NCBI GenBank assembly: GCA_041694635.1
Contig: JBDNHI010000014.1
Coordinates: forward strand, 62,001-126,000
From: UBA969 sp041694635
GTDB taxonomy: Bacteria > Planctomycetota > Planctomycetia > Gemmatales > Gemmataceae
DNA length: 64,000 nt
Direction: 5' to 3'
Shown piece by piece: positions 34,027 through 43,252 of the stretch. Position 1 is the first letter of the stretch; each line of letters starts with the position of its first letter. Below the pieces are notes generated by a model. The model ran no database searches. It was given only the letters and a program-made list of their open reading frames with translations, and was not told where the DNA came from. Both the position numbers and the translations under genes were made by a program.

Positions 34027-34060
34027 CCCTGCTTTTTCTAAGCAGGGCTCTTTCTTTTTA
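34027..34060 (+). terminator. Intrinsic terminator after the basic peptide gene
   Basis: CCCTGCTT, a 5-base loop and AAGCAGGG are followed by CTCTTTCTTTTT. Confidence 0.85.
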
Positions 34061-34193
34061 CCCTTCTTAACTTTGCACTTTCTTTCTTTTATCTTCTACT
34101 TCATTTTCTTCAACCATAACAATTCTCTTTTTTTAATGACTACTTCCACCCTTCTAGTTACATTAAACACTTATTATTCCTTAATGGTGCACT

Positions 34194-35669
34194 ATGAAAA
34201 TAATTCTACCGCTATTTTTAATCGCTTGGCTTTCTTCTTTATCTAGCATTTATGCCCAAAGCCCTAATCTGCTTTTCATCCTTTGCGATGATCTAAGATG
34301 GGATAGTCTTGGCTGTACGGGTCACCCTCATATCAAAACTCCTCAGATCGATAAGCTAGCTGCCAGTGGTGTGAATTTTAAAAATACTTTTTGCACCACT
34401 TCGCTTTGCTCGCCTAGTAGGGCTTCTATTCTTTCAGGCAAATATGCCCATGCTCATACTGTTGTAAATAACTTTACTGAATACCCTGAGAATCTTAAAA
34501 GTTTTCCTAGCGTTCTTCACGATACGGGGTATCAGACTGCATACTTTGGCAAATGGCACATGGGTGAGGAAAACGATAACCCGCGCCCAGGCTTCGATAC
34601 CTTCATCACCCACAAAGGCCAAGGGAAATACTTTGGTACCGAATTTAATATCGCGGGCAAACGGCAAGTTGTTCCGGGTTATTACACCAATGTGGTCACC
34701 AGCATGGCTTCAGAATGGATTGGAAAGACTGATAAAAATAAACCTTGGCTTTGTATGATCGGGCATAAGGCACCACATAGCTTTTATTTTCCTGAGCAGA
34801 AATATGCCCATACCTTTGATAAGGTTGAAGTCCCCTATCCTGATACTGCTTTCAAGTTGTCGGATAAACCTGAATGGATTAAGCAAAGGTTGAATACTTG
34901 GCATGGGATTTACGGCCCCCTTTTCGATTATCGTAAGAAGTTCCCAGATTCTACCCCAGAAGCTGTTAAAGATTTTGAAACTATGATTCGCAGCTACTGG
35001 GGTACCATTCTTTCTCTTGATGACAGCGTGGGATTGTTGGTTAATCAACTTGAAAAAAGAGGCGAGCTGGATAACACCATTATTGTTTTCATGGGGGATA
35101 ACGGCTTGCTTAATGGCGAACACGGTATGGTTGATAAACGCACCATGCACGAACCTTCCATTCGTATTCCTTTGATTGTTCGGTACCCCAAACTTTCTGA
35201 TTCTAAATCTGCAAAGAAAATTGAAAACCTTGTCCTTACCGTAGATATGGCCCCTAGCCTGCTAGAACTTTGTGGCGCACCACCACTTACTAACATTCAA
35301 GGTAAATCTTGGGTCAAGATGGTTCAGGGGGACGATCCCAATTGGAGGAAATCATTTCTTTATCATTACAATTACGAAAAACAATTCCCTTATACCCCCA
35401 ATGTGCGTGGCGTTCGTACCGAAGATTGGAAGTTTATTCATTATCCGCACGGCGATGATAAGCCAGATCGCCATCTTTCAGAACTTTATAATTTAAAGAA
35501 CGACCCTGAAGAGCGAGTCAATCTAATCAAGGAACCTAAATACTCTGGTAAGATATCAGAGTTAAAAGCTGAACTAACAAAACTTAAATTAGAACTTGGA
35601 ATCGAAAAAGATTCTATGCCTTTAGATCTGGGAATTGGAACCGCGTTACCTGATGCAAAAATTCGTTAA
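34194..35669 (+). CDS. Secreted sulfatase (formylglycine-dependent)
   Basis: A 491-residue type I sulfatase. A signal peptide (residues 1-21) precedes NLLFILCDDLRWDSLG with the metal-binding Asp pair. The maturation motif CSPSR has its Cys at residue 72, to be converted to formylglycine. Later signatures are YFGKWHMG and the metal site IIVFMGDNGLLNGEHGM. The likely substrates are sulfated polysaccharides, as for the many planctomycete sulfatases; the exact linkage is unknown. A sugar-isomerase-like gene follows 15 bases downstream and is probably co-transcribed. Confidence 0.92.
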   Translation: MKIILPLFLIAWLSSLSSIYAQSPNLLFILCDDLRWDSLGCTGHPHIKTPQIDKLAASGVNFKNTFCTTSLCSPSRASILSGKYAHAHTVVNNFTEYPENLKSFPSVLHDTGYQTAYFGKWHMGEENDNPRPGFDTFITHKGQGKYFGTEFNIAGKRQVVPGYYTNVVTSMASEWIGKTDKNKPWLCMIGHKAPHSFYFPEQKYAHTFDKVEVPYPDTAFKLSDKPEWIKQRLNTWHGIYGPLFDYRKKFPDSTPEAVKDFETMIRSYWGTILSLDDSVGLLVNQLEKRGELDNTIIVFMGDNGLLNGEHGMVDKRTMHEPSIRIPLIVRYPKLSDSKSAKKIENLVLTVDMAPSLLELCGAPPLTNIQGKSWVKMVQGDDPNWRKSFLYHYNYEKQFPYTPNVRGVRTEDWKFIHYPHGDDKPDRHLSELYNLKNDPEERVNLIKEPKYSGKISELKAELTKLKLELGIEKDSMPLDLGIGTALPDAKIR

Positions 35670-35684
35670 TTGAAAGGGCTTTCC

Positions 35685-36602
35685 ATGAAAAAGATGAACC
35701 GAAGAAATATGATGCAAGTAACTATAGCAGCAGGAACTGCCTCGGGAATATTATCGCAAGCACAAGGTGGAGATAATAAGCGCAAGGGAAATATTCGCCA
35801 TAGTGCTTGTTCTTGGTGCTTTATGAGCGGGGGAGATAAATGGACTTTAGAGGAGTTGTGTGTGGTAGCCAAGGAAGTTGGTTGTACTTCGATTGAACTG
35901 ATAAGGCCCGCGCAGTTTGCAACGGTGAAGAAACATGGCTTAGAAATCGCTATCGCATCGAATGGTGCCCCCGGTGGTTTCAAAAAAGGTTTCAATAATC
36001 CCGCATACCGTGGGGAACTTTTAAAATACACTCGGGAAACCATCGATGCCTGTGCAGAGTTTAAAGTACCCACCGTGATTGGTTTTGTGGGCTTCAAATT
36101 TTCCAATGCTGATGATCCGAAGAGTGCAATCATTTCTCTAGAAGAGGCAGAGAAAAATTGCATCGAGGGTTTGAAAGAAATCGCAGGCCATGCTGAGAAA
36201 AAAGGGGTGACGGTCGCAGTTGAACATCTTAACACCCGGGATGGTTCACATCCCATGAAAGGGCACCCAGGTTATCAGGGCGATGATCTCGATTGGCTTG
36301 CCAAGGTAATAAGAAAGGTTGGTTCGCCCAATATCAAAATACTTTTTGATATTTATCATGTACAAATTATGCATGGCGATGTCATAAGAAGAATTGGCGA
36401 ATGCAAAGATATCATTGCCCATATTCATACTGCAGGAAACCCAGGCAGGAATGAACTTGATGCCAACCAAGAAATTCAGTACCAACCCATTATGAAGAAG
36501 TTGGTGGAAGTAGGCTACAAGGGTTTTGTTGGCCATGAATTCATACCCACTCGGAATGCGAAAGAAGGGTTAAGCCAAGCGGTAACTGTTTGTGATGTAT
36601 AG
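35685..36602 (+). CDS. Sugar phosphate isomerase/epimerase-like TIM barrel with Tat-type signal
   Basis: A 305-residue protein starting MKKMNRRNMMQVTIAAGTAS, a twin-arginine-like signal. A xylose-isomerase-like TIM barrel (PF01261) follows. Metal-ligand regions are visible as VAVEHLNTRDGSHP, ILFDIYHVQIMHGD and HIHTAGNPGRNELD, resembling hydroxypyruvate isomerase. The final FVGHEF supplies the last Glu. ATG 35685 has GAAAGGG upstream; a TTG at 35670 is not needed. Coupling to the sulfatase gene suggests work on released sugars in the periplasm. Confidence 0.87.
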   Translation: MKKMNRRNMMQVTIAAGTASGILSQAQGGDNKRKGNIRHSACSWCFMSGGDKWTLEELCVVAKEVGCTSIELIRPAQFATVKKHGLEIAIASNGAPGGFKKGFNNPAYRGELLKYTRETIDACAEFKVPTVIGFVGFKFSNADDPKSAIISLEEAEKNCIEGLKEIAGHAEKKGVTVAVEHLNTRDGSHPMKGHPGYQGDDLDWLAKVIRKVGSPNIKILFDIYHVQIMHGDVIRRIGECKDIIAHIHTAGNPGRNELDANQEIQYQPIMKKLVEVGYKGFVGHEFIPTRNAKEGLSQAVTVCDV

Positions 36603-36695
36603 TTCTTTTATTTTATTCATGTCAAATTGGGCAAGCATTTTAACGACATGAATTGTTAAGATCGGCAATTTGGTCTGATTAATCTTTGTAAACCG

Positions 36696-36712
36696 GTCAT
36701 GAGGTTCATGAC
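36696..36712. promoter_or_regulatory. Palindromic operator candidate upstream of the TolC-like gene
   Basis: GTCATGA-GGT-TCATGAC is a perfect 7-base inverted repeat 105 bases before the start. A second arm pair, TTCATGTC and GACATGAA, lies in the 70 bases further upstream, so the CATGA-type half-site occurs four times. Confidence 0.4.
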
Positions 36713-36816
36713 GACTTATCCGTTTTAGTAATTTCGCACCCCCCATTCATTCGATAAACATAATAAGGGTGTAAAGAATACTCGAAGTAAAATTCTTGGA
36801 TAAAGTGCTAATAACC

Positions 36817-38475
36817 ATGCGAACTAAAATTTATAATCAAGTAACTGCGGGATTATTATTTACGGGTGTTTCCTTTTTGGGCACGGTGCTAATGGCACAA
36901 GAAAATTCTTTCAAAAAAACCACCCAACAACTTGGTCTTGATGATTCTGGCAAGGGCGAAGTCTTTTCTGGCCCTAAGGAAGTTAACACCAAGGCACCCA
37001 CGGAATTTAAAAAAGTAGAAATTCAAGAAGGGGAAACTCCTTTACCTATCAACTTCGCAACTGCTATGCAATTATCTGATGCTCGCCCTTTGATTATCGA
37101 TGCTGCTAAAGCTTCTGAAATGGTTGCTGCTGCTCGGCTTGATAAAGCTAAGGTGCTTTGGCTACCTAACATTTATGCTGGCATCGACTACTACCGCCAC
37201 GATGGCCAGAATGTTACTTTTAATGGCGTACCAGCTATTAATAGTAGGCAATCAGTAACGGTAGGCCCTGGTGTTTCAGCGATATTTGCTACAACCGATG
37301 CGATTTATGAACCCCTTTCTGCCAAGCAGATATTAAAAGCTAGGCAGTATGAAATTCAAGCTGCAAAGAATGATGCATTGTTGGAAGTTTCTATTGCATA
37401 TTTTAATGTTCAGCAGGCTCGTGGAAAGTTAGCTGGCTCTATCGATACCGTTAATAAAGGCCGTGAGTTGGTAAGGAAAACAGAGTTTTTAGGTAAAGGC
37501 CTTGCTGCACCTGTGGAAATAGATCGTGCTCGAACCTTACTAGCTTCTTTAGAAGAAAATTCAGTTGAGGCGCGTAATGAATGGCGCGTCGCTAGTGCTG
37601 AATTATCACGGGTGCTTAGGTTAAACCCTCTTGCACAAATTTTACCAGTTGAACCTCCTCACCTTGCGGTGATGTTAATCTCGCCTAGTCAGTCGATTGA
37701 TAATCTGATTACCCTAGGCTTAACCAGCAGGCCAGAATTAAGCGCAAACCAAGCACTCGTTCAATCTACTTTGGTTAAACTGAAGCAGGAAAAAATTAGA
37801 CCTTTTATCCCTAGCCTTTTACTTCAAGGTAATAGTGGTGCAAATTCTAACGGGCCCCCTCTTATTGCTGGCTGGTCCGCAAATGGTTTAAACGGGAACA
37901 TTAATGGTGGTGGTCGGTTCGATGTTAATGCACAAGCACTCTGGGAACTTAAAAACTTTGGCTTTGGTAACCGTGCTTTAATTCGAGATAGAGAAGGTCA
38001 AAGACAACAAGCTTTAGTTGAATTATTTATGGTTCAAGATCGTGTTGCTGCGGAAGTCGTGCAATCGCAAACGCAATTAAGTTCCTCTGCAGAAAAAACT
38101 GCATTCGCTGATGCTGGCCTTAAAAATGCATTAATCAGTTATGATGGAAATCTAAAGGGAATGTCTGAAACCACAAGATTTGGCGATGTACTAATGCTGG
38201 TAAACAGACCCCAAGAAGTCGTTGCAGCATTGCAACAGTTAGACACTGCTTACAATAATTACTTCAAATCGGTACAAGATTACAACAGGTCGCAGTTCAA
38301 GTTATTTAGAGCTGTTGGCTACCCCGCAGAGGTGTTGGCACTGCAAAAAACCACGGGGAAAACTATCGATGTTGACACTATCAGGCCTTTTAATCTGCCA
38401 CCCGTAACTGGTATTCCTTATGCCAATGGAAATTACAACACCACAACAATGTCAACCATTATTGACAAGCAATAA
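36817..38475 (+). CDS. TolC-family outer-membrane efflux protein
   Basis: A 552-residue exported protein. After the signal region (to about LMAQE) two repeats of the outer-membrane-factor fold are visible. Long helices are rich in Ala, Gln and Leu (FATAMQLSDARP, EIQAAKNDALLEVSIAYFNVQQARGKL, RLKPELSANQALV-like). The conserved IPS segment is in RPFIPSLLLQGN. It should form the trimeric exit duct of the tripartite pump whose other two subunits are encoded convergently just downstream. The ATG at 36817 is chosen over a TTG at 36796. The 5-base gap to the convergent fusion-protein gene leaves no room for a separate terminator. Confidence 0.88.
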   Translation: MRTKIYNQVTAGLLFTGVSFLGTVLMAQENSFKKTTQQLGLDDSGKGEVFSGPKEVNTKAPTEFKKVEIQEGETPLPINFATAMQLSDARPLIIDAAKASEMVAAARLDKAKVLWLPNIYAGIDYYRHDGQNVTFNGVPAINSRQSVTVGPGVSAIFATTDAIYEPLSAKQILKARQYEIQAAKNDALLEVSIAYFNVQQARGKLAGSIDTVNKGRELVRKTEFLGKGLAAPVEIDRARTLLASLEENSVEARNEWRVASAELSRVLRLNPLAQILPVEPPHLAVMLISPSQSIDNLITLGLTSRPELSANQALVQSTLVKLKQEKIRPFIPSLLLQGNSGANSNGPPLIAGWSANGLNGNINGGGRFDVNAQALWELKNFGFGNRALIRDREGQRQQALVELFMVQDRVAAEVVQSQTQLSSSAEKTAFADAGLKNALISYDGNLKGMSETTRFGDVLMLVNRPQEVVAALQQLDTAYNNYFKSVQDYNRSQFKLFRAVGYPAEVLALQKTTGKTIDVDTIRPFNLPPVTGIPYANGNYNTTTMSTIIDKQ

Positions 38476-38480
38476 TAAGA

Positions 38481-39869
38481 TTAGGAAGCGGGTTTAGTTT
38501 CGGTTGCAGTAGGTATAATTTTTACCTTTGAGCCATTGACCAATTCATCAAGGTCGCCCGTAATGATTTGCTCATCGCCTTTAAGTTTAATCCAAGATTC
38601 ACCACTTTGCATATTTAAAACTTCCTGCCAAATTCCATCACTAGCGCCAAGCATCAGGTTAGTTTCAACAGCAATGCCATCTTTAAAAATGTAAACCACA
38701 TTAAAATCCCCCCGCCTTGCAATGGTTGAAGTTGGGACAGCCATCACCTTATTGCGTTCGATTTTTACATACCCATAGGCATACATACCTGGAAGCAATT
38801 TAGCTTCTGGGTTTTTAATATCCACTTCAGCTCGAAGGGTTCTACTTTTTACATTAAGCGCCCAAGAGGTTCTAGTAACGGTAGATTCAAGTCTAAAATC
38901 ATTGAAGGCCTGAACTCGAACTTCTGCTTTTGTGCCATTCGTTACAAAGTTTGCATCCATTTCTGGTACATCAACAAAGATGCGAACAACATCAGTTCGG
39001 GCAATGGTAAAAACGGGAGACCCCCTTGTAGTCGATTGGTAGGGAGAAAGAATCTTAGCACTTTGATCGCCTGTTGCAGCCTGAACAAAGTCGCCTGTGT
39101 TTGCGGTTCGAGCAACCACAATCCCATCAAAAGGTGAGGTAAGCTGAATATACCCTACGAGTGCGGCAAGGCGCCTCTCATCTGCCTTAGAAACCTTAAC
39201 CTTGGCTTCTGCAGCAAGTACATCAACTTTTGATTTTGCCAAATTTGCAGCACAAGCTATCCGCTCTGCTTCTGCAACATTAACAGCTGCAAGCGATGCA
39301 CTAAGTGCAGAATCATATGAGCGAAGCTGACGGGTGGATTCATCTAAAATTTGTTGATCGACTACCCGCTGTGCTACCAGACTAGTAAGGCGTTTTACTT
39401 CCGAGGTCCAGCGTTCTACATCTGCTTGAAATTTTCCAACATCAGCTTTGGCTTTTGCAATTTTTGCAACTGCTGCTTGAAGTGTTCCATCTGCAGAATC
39501 GACTAACCTTTTGGTCTGCTCCACTAGAACGATATCTAATTCGACCATAGCTTTTTTAAAACTATGTTCTTCGAGAAGTTCGGGCACAAATAATGTAGCA
39601 AGGATTTGATCCTTTTTTACTTTGTCACCTATATCAACATTCCACTTTTCAATATACCCCGTGATCTTGGGGAAAATATTAGTCTGTTCGTAAGATTCGA
39701 CAAACGCAGGCTGGGCTACTGTCCTTATTATGTCTCGTACTTCTGGTTTAAGTAAAGAAACTTGGGGGATAGTTGGGCTAGGGGTTGCATGCTCTAAATC
39801 TTTCTTGCAACCTGCAAAAGAAACAACCAACATAAAAATTAAAACATAAGTTTTTATAATCTTGTTCAT
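38481..39869 (-). CDS. RND efflux membrane-fusion lipoprotein
   Basis: A 462-residue periplasmic adaptor anchored by a lipobox (SFAGC after the N-terminal helix). The order is as in AcrA/MdtA. A barrel-sandwich first half includes GYIEKWNVDIGDKVKKDQIL. A long alpha-hairpin (about residues 100-220) is rich in Ala, Lys and Val. The second lipoyl half LTSPFDGIVVARTANTGDFV follows, then beta-barrel and membrane-proximal domains. It starts 3 bases after the pump gene, so both come from one mRNA. Confidence 0.92.
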   Translation of the reverse strand: MNKIIKTYVLIFMLVVSFAGCKKDLEHATPSPTIPQVSLLKPEVRDIIRTVAQPAFVESYEQTNIFPKITGYIEKWNVDIGDKVKKDQILATLFVPELLEEHSFKKAMVELDIVLVEQTKRLVDSADGTLQAAVAKIAKAKADVGKFQADVERWTSEVKRLTSLVAQRVVDQQILDESTRQLRSYDSALSASLAAVNVAEAERIACAANLAKSKVDVLAAEAKVKVSKADERRLAALVGYIQLTSPFDGIVVARTANTGDFVQAATGDQSAKILSPYQSTTRGSPVFTIARTDVVRIFVDVPEMDANFVTNGTKAEVRVQAFNDFRLESTVTRTSWALNVKSRTLRAEVDIKNPEAKLLPGMYAYGYVKIERNKVMAVPTSTIARRGDFNVVYIFKDGIAVETNLMLGASDGIWQEVLNMQSGESWIKLKGDEQIITGDLDELVNGSKVKIIPTATETKPAS

Positions 39870-39872
39870 AAT

Positions 39873-42800
39873 TTACTCCGCACTAGGGATGGTTTTATTG
39901 TCTACTTTAATTTCATTACCTGGTTCGTGGGCTTGTGGCCCTTTATCAAATTGATTACTTTCTGGATCATCTGGATCAATCGAAACAGAAACGGGTTTAC
40001 TATTACCAAGCAATAAAGAAAATACAGCGGGTAGCACTAAAAGTGTACAAAGCGTTGAAGCTAAAAGTCCACCGATAACTGCCCTGCCCAATGGCGCTTG
40101 CATTTGTGAACCTTCTTCAAGGGCTAATGCCATAGGTAGCATACCTGTAGTCATTGCGCAGGTGGTCATAATGATAGGTCTAAGACGGCCCGCTGCCCCT
40201 TTAATCGCAGCTTCCGTTACAGATAGGCCATCTCGCCAGCGATCATTCATAAATGTAATCATCATCACCGAGTTTGAAACCGAAACCCCAATGCACATAA
40301 TCGAACCCATAAAAGATTCAATATTTAAAGTGGTTTTTGTAAGAACTAATGCGCTTGCAACGCCAGTTAAAACACCAGGCACCGCACCAATCGAGGTAAA
40401 CGCAAGTCTAGGCGATTGAAAGTATGCGGTAAGCATAACGAGAATAACAAAGACAGCAATGCAAAGCCCGATACTAAGGGCGGTAAACATTTGCTGCATG
40501 GTGCCCGTTTGGCCACGCACTTCAATTAATACGCCAAAGGGCGGGTCGCCTGCATCTTTAATAGCCTTTAGAACAAGGTTCGAAGCAGAACCAAGGTCGC
40601 TACCTTCAACATTTGCGGTAACGCTAATAAAGCGTTGTGAAGAAATACGGTCGATTTGCCCTGGGGTAACGCCAGTTTTTACACTTGCAACATCCCGTAC
40701 CATTAAATTGGTATCAGCATTTACAACCGATAAAGGTAAAGTTTCAACTTCGAGGGGCGAAGTCATCCGCTGGGTAGGAACCAAAACTTCAACCTGATAA
40801 TCGAAACCTGTTTTCGGATTTTGCCAGTAATTCAAAGCAATATAGCGGCTCGAATTTGTAGCAACAAGAACCGAGTTTCCAACTTGCTGCACATTAACAC
40901 CACTTAAACCAGCTTTTTCTCGATCGATCGTAACATCCACAGAAGGGTAATCAAGTGTTTGCTGAAACTGAACATCACGAAGGCAGGAAATAGCAAGCAT
41001 CTTTTCCTTTACCTTTAAAGCGTGTGATCTAACATTGGTCATATTGTTGCCGTACACCACTACTTCAAGTGGTGTCGGCGAACCAAAGCTCATTACACTA
41101 GAAACCATATCGCCGGGTTCAAAACCAAAGGTAAGATTAGAAGACCGCTTACGAGCTTCCTCAGAAGGAACGCCACGGGCTTCCATAACCTTAGCGAGCC
41201 AGGCTGAAATTTCGACAGGAAGAATTTTACGCATTTTTTCTCTGAAAGGGGCAAGTTCAACACCACTTCCTTCCTTGAACGCAAGTCGAAGCACCCCATC
41301 ATCGGGGCCGCGCATCATCGTAATCATCATATTAATGCCATAAACGGGGGCGATCTGCCCAGCGTAGCCAATGCTGATATTGATTTTTTCTTGACCTACT
41401 TCGCGTTCAACGATTTCAAGAATTTTTTGCCCCATCATACGGGTAATTTCAAAGTTGGTACCAGGAGGTGGTCTAAAGCGCAGAACAAATTGCCCCGAAT
41501 CAATCTGAGGGAAAAGTTCTTGCCCTAATCGCGAACCAAAAAAGATTAACACAACTGCTGCAAGTCCAATGTAAGAAGGAACTACAACCCACCTTAGTTT
41601 TACAATCCAATGAACCAAGCCTTCATAAGCCAGTTCAAACTTTTCAAACAGTGAAAGTTTATTTGTATGCTCGTGCTTCATTTCCTTAAGCAGCCAAACC
41701 GACATTACAGGAACAAAGGTACTGGAAAGGAGGTAGGAAGAAATCATTGCGAAACCAACTGCCAGGGCAAGGGGCATAAAAAGCGCCCGCAGTGGATCTA
41801 CCATAATAAACGCTGGTATAAAAACCGAAAGAATACAGAACAGGGCTAAAAGCCTTGCTACCGCAGTGATATCGTTACCGCGCCTAACGGCCCTGGCAAG
41901 GCTGATCTTGCCTCGCATTTGTGCGTGAATATTTTCAATCTCAACGGTTGCTTCATCGACAAGAATCCCAATTGCAAGTGCCAACCCCCCCAGCGACATA
42001 ATATTAATACTATTACCCGTTATATATAGGCCAAAAAGTGATCCCATCAAAGCAAGGGGAATATTACAAACCACCACGATAACACTTCTAAAATCACCCA
42101 AGAATAAAAGAATCATCAACCCAGTAAGCGATGCCCCAATTAAGCCTTCGGTTCCCACGCTTTTAATCGCAGTCACCACGGTTGGAGATTCATCAAATTC
42201 AAAACTGATTTTAACATCTTCTGGTAATACAGCTTTAAAGAATGGCATCGCATCAGCAATGTTTTTAACCACGGTAAGAGTTGATGCAGTATCTTTTTTA
42301 ATAATAGGCAGGTAAACCGATTTCTTGCCATCGACTAACGCATAGCCATAATTCACATCGGTTGCATCGGTAATGGTTGCGACATCGCGGATATAAACAT
42401 TAAGCCCAAGTTTTAATGGAATATTACCAAGATCTTGAATATCTACTACAAGGGAGTTTGTAGGAACCAAAGGCATCTGATCACGGATGTAAATGTTCCC
42501 AGCAGGAATAACCACATTCCCGCTCATAATCGCCTGAACAATATCTTGAGGGGAAAGATTGTAGGCGCGCAATTTATCTGGGTTTACATTAACAAGAATT
42601 GATCTGCAATTAGGGCCGAATGGCGGGGTGCCTATTGTGCCAGGCACATTTTTTTGAATCAATGGCCTAATGAAATTCTGTGCGTAGTCCCCTACCATTC
42701 CTAGCGAAGTTTTTTCACTCTTTAACACCAAATATCCTACAGGAACACTTCCCGCATCCATTCGTAAAATCAAGGGGGGCAGCGTTCCAATTGGCATTAC

Positions 42801-43151
42801 CGACATCGCACGCTGCGACATCGCAGATACCTGCGCCATCGCCAAGCCCATATCCGTGCCCGGGAAAAACGACATCTTTACCAGCGCACACTGCTGCAGC
42901 GAATGCGACTCTATCGCTGATACCCCATCCACATACTGAAAATATAATTCAAACTGATTAACGATCAAGCCTTCCATCTGGATTGGGCTCATACCACCAT
43001 ATTGCAAGTAGACATAAATTCTTGGGAGATTAAGCGGCGGGAAGATATCTACTCTCATCTTTGCTAACGCTAAAGATCCGCCACCGATTAACGCCACAAC
43101 GATCATCATCATTGTTATTGGATGACGCAGGGCAAAGACAATTGGATTCAT
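39873..43151 (-). CDS. RND efflux pump inner-membrane subunit (HAE1/AcrB-like)
   Basis: A 1092-residue proton-driven exporter with the twelve-helix RND layout. The first helix is LRHPITMMMIVVALIGGGSL. The helix 4 motif LALAIGILVDEATVEIENIH corresponds to the proton-relay Asp-Asp of AcrB but has Asp-Glu. The second half repeats the porter and membrane modules (VLVMLTAYFQSPRLAFTSIG). The hydrophilic C-terminus extends about 50 residues. Substrates of such systems are drugs, metals or lipids; the sequence does not decide. It is first in the operon with the fusion protein. Confidence 0.93.
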   Translation of the reverse strand: MNPIVFALRHPITMMMIVVALIGGGSLALAKMRVDIFPPLNLPRIYVYLQYGGMSPIQMEGLIVNQFELYFQYVDGVSAIESHSLQQCALVKMSFFPGTDMGLAMAQVSAMSQRAMSVMPIGTLPPLILRMDAGSVPVGYLVLKSEKTSLGMVGDYAQNFIRPLIQKNVPGTIGTPPFGPNCRSILVNVNPDKLRAYNLSPQDIVQAIMSGNVVIPAGNIYIRDQMPLVPTNSLVVDIQDLGNIPLKLGLNVYIRDVATITDATDVNYGYALVDGKKSVYLPIIKKDTASTLTVVKNIADAMPFFKAVLPEDVKISFEFDESPTVVTAIKSVGTEGLIGASLTGLMILLFLGDFRSVIVVVCNIPLALMGSLFGLYITGNSINIMSLGGLALAIGILVDEATVEIENIHAQMRGKISLARAVRRGNDITAVARLLALFCILSVFIPAFIMVDPLRALFMPLALAVGFAMISSYLLSSTFVPVMSVWLLKEMKHEHTNKLSLFEKFELAYEGLVHWIVKLRWVVVPSYIGLAAVVLIFFGSRLGQELFPQIDSGQFVLRFRPPPGTNFEITRMMGQKILEIVEREVGQEKINISIGYAGQIAPVYGINMMITMMRGPDDGVLRLAFKEGSGVELAPFREKMRKILPVEISAWLAKVMEARGVPSEEARKRSSNLTFGFEPGDMVSSVMSFGSPTPLEVVVYGNNMTNVRSHALKVKEKMLAISCLRDVQFQQTLDYPSVDVTIDREKAGLSGVNVQQVGNSVLVATNSSRYIALNYWQNPKTGFDYQVEVLVPTQRMTSPLEVETLPLSVVNADTNLMVRDVASVKTGVTPGQIDRISSQRFISVTANVEGSDLGSASNLVLKAIKDAGDPPFGVLIEVRGQTGTMQQMFTALSIGLCIAVFVILVMLTAYFQSPRLAFTSIGAVPGVLTGVASALVLTKTTLNIESFMGSIMCIGVSVSNSVMMITFMNDRWRDGLSVTEAAIKGAAGRLRPIIMTTCAMTTGMLPMALALEEGSQMQAPLGRAVIGGLLASTLCTLLVLPAVFSLLLGNSKPVSVSIDPDDPESNQFDKGPQAHEPGNEIKVDNKTIPSAE

Positions 43152-43252
43152 TGATCACATCCTAAAATTTGTTGTTAAATAATGAATCATCGATTAATAT
43201 GGTTCAAAGCTACAAAAAGCATGTATCAAAAGCATTAAAAAAATGGTGAAAA

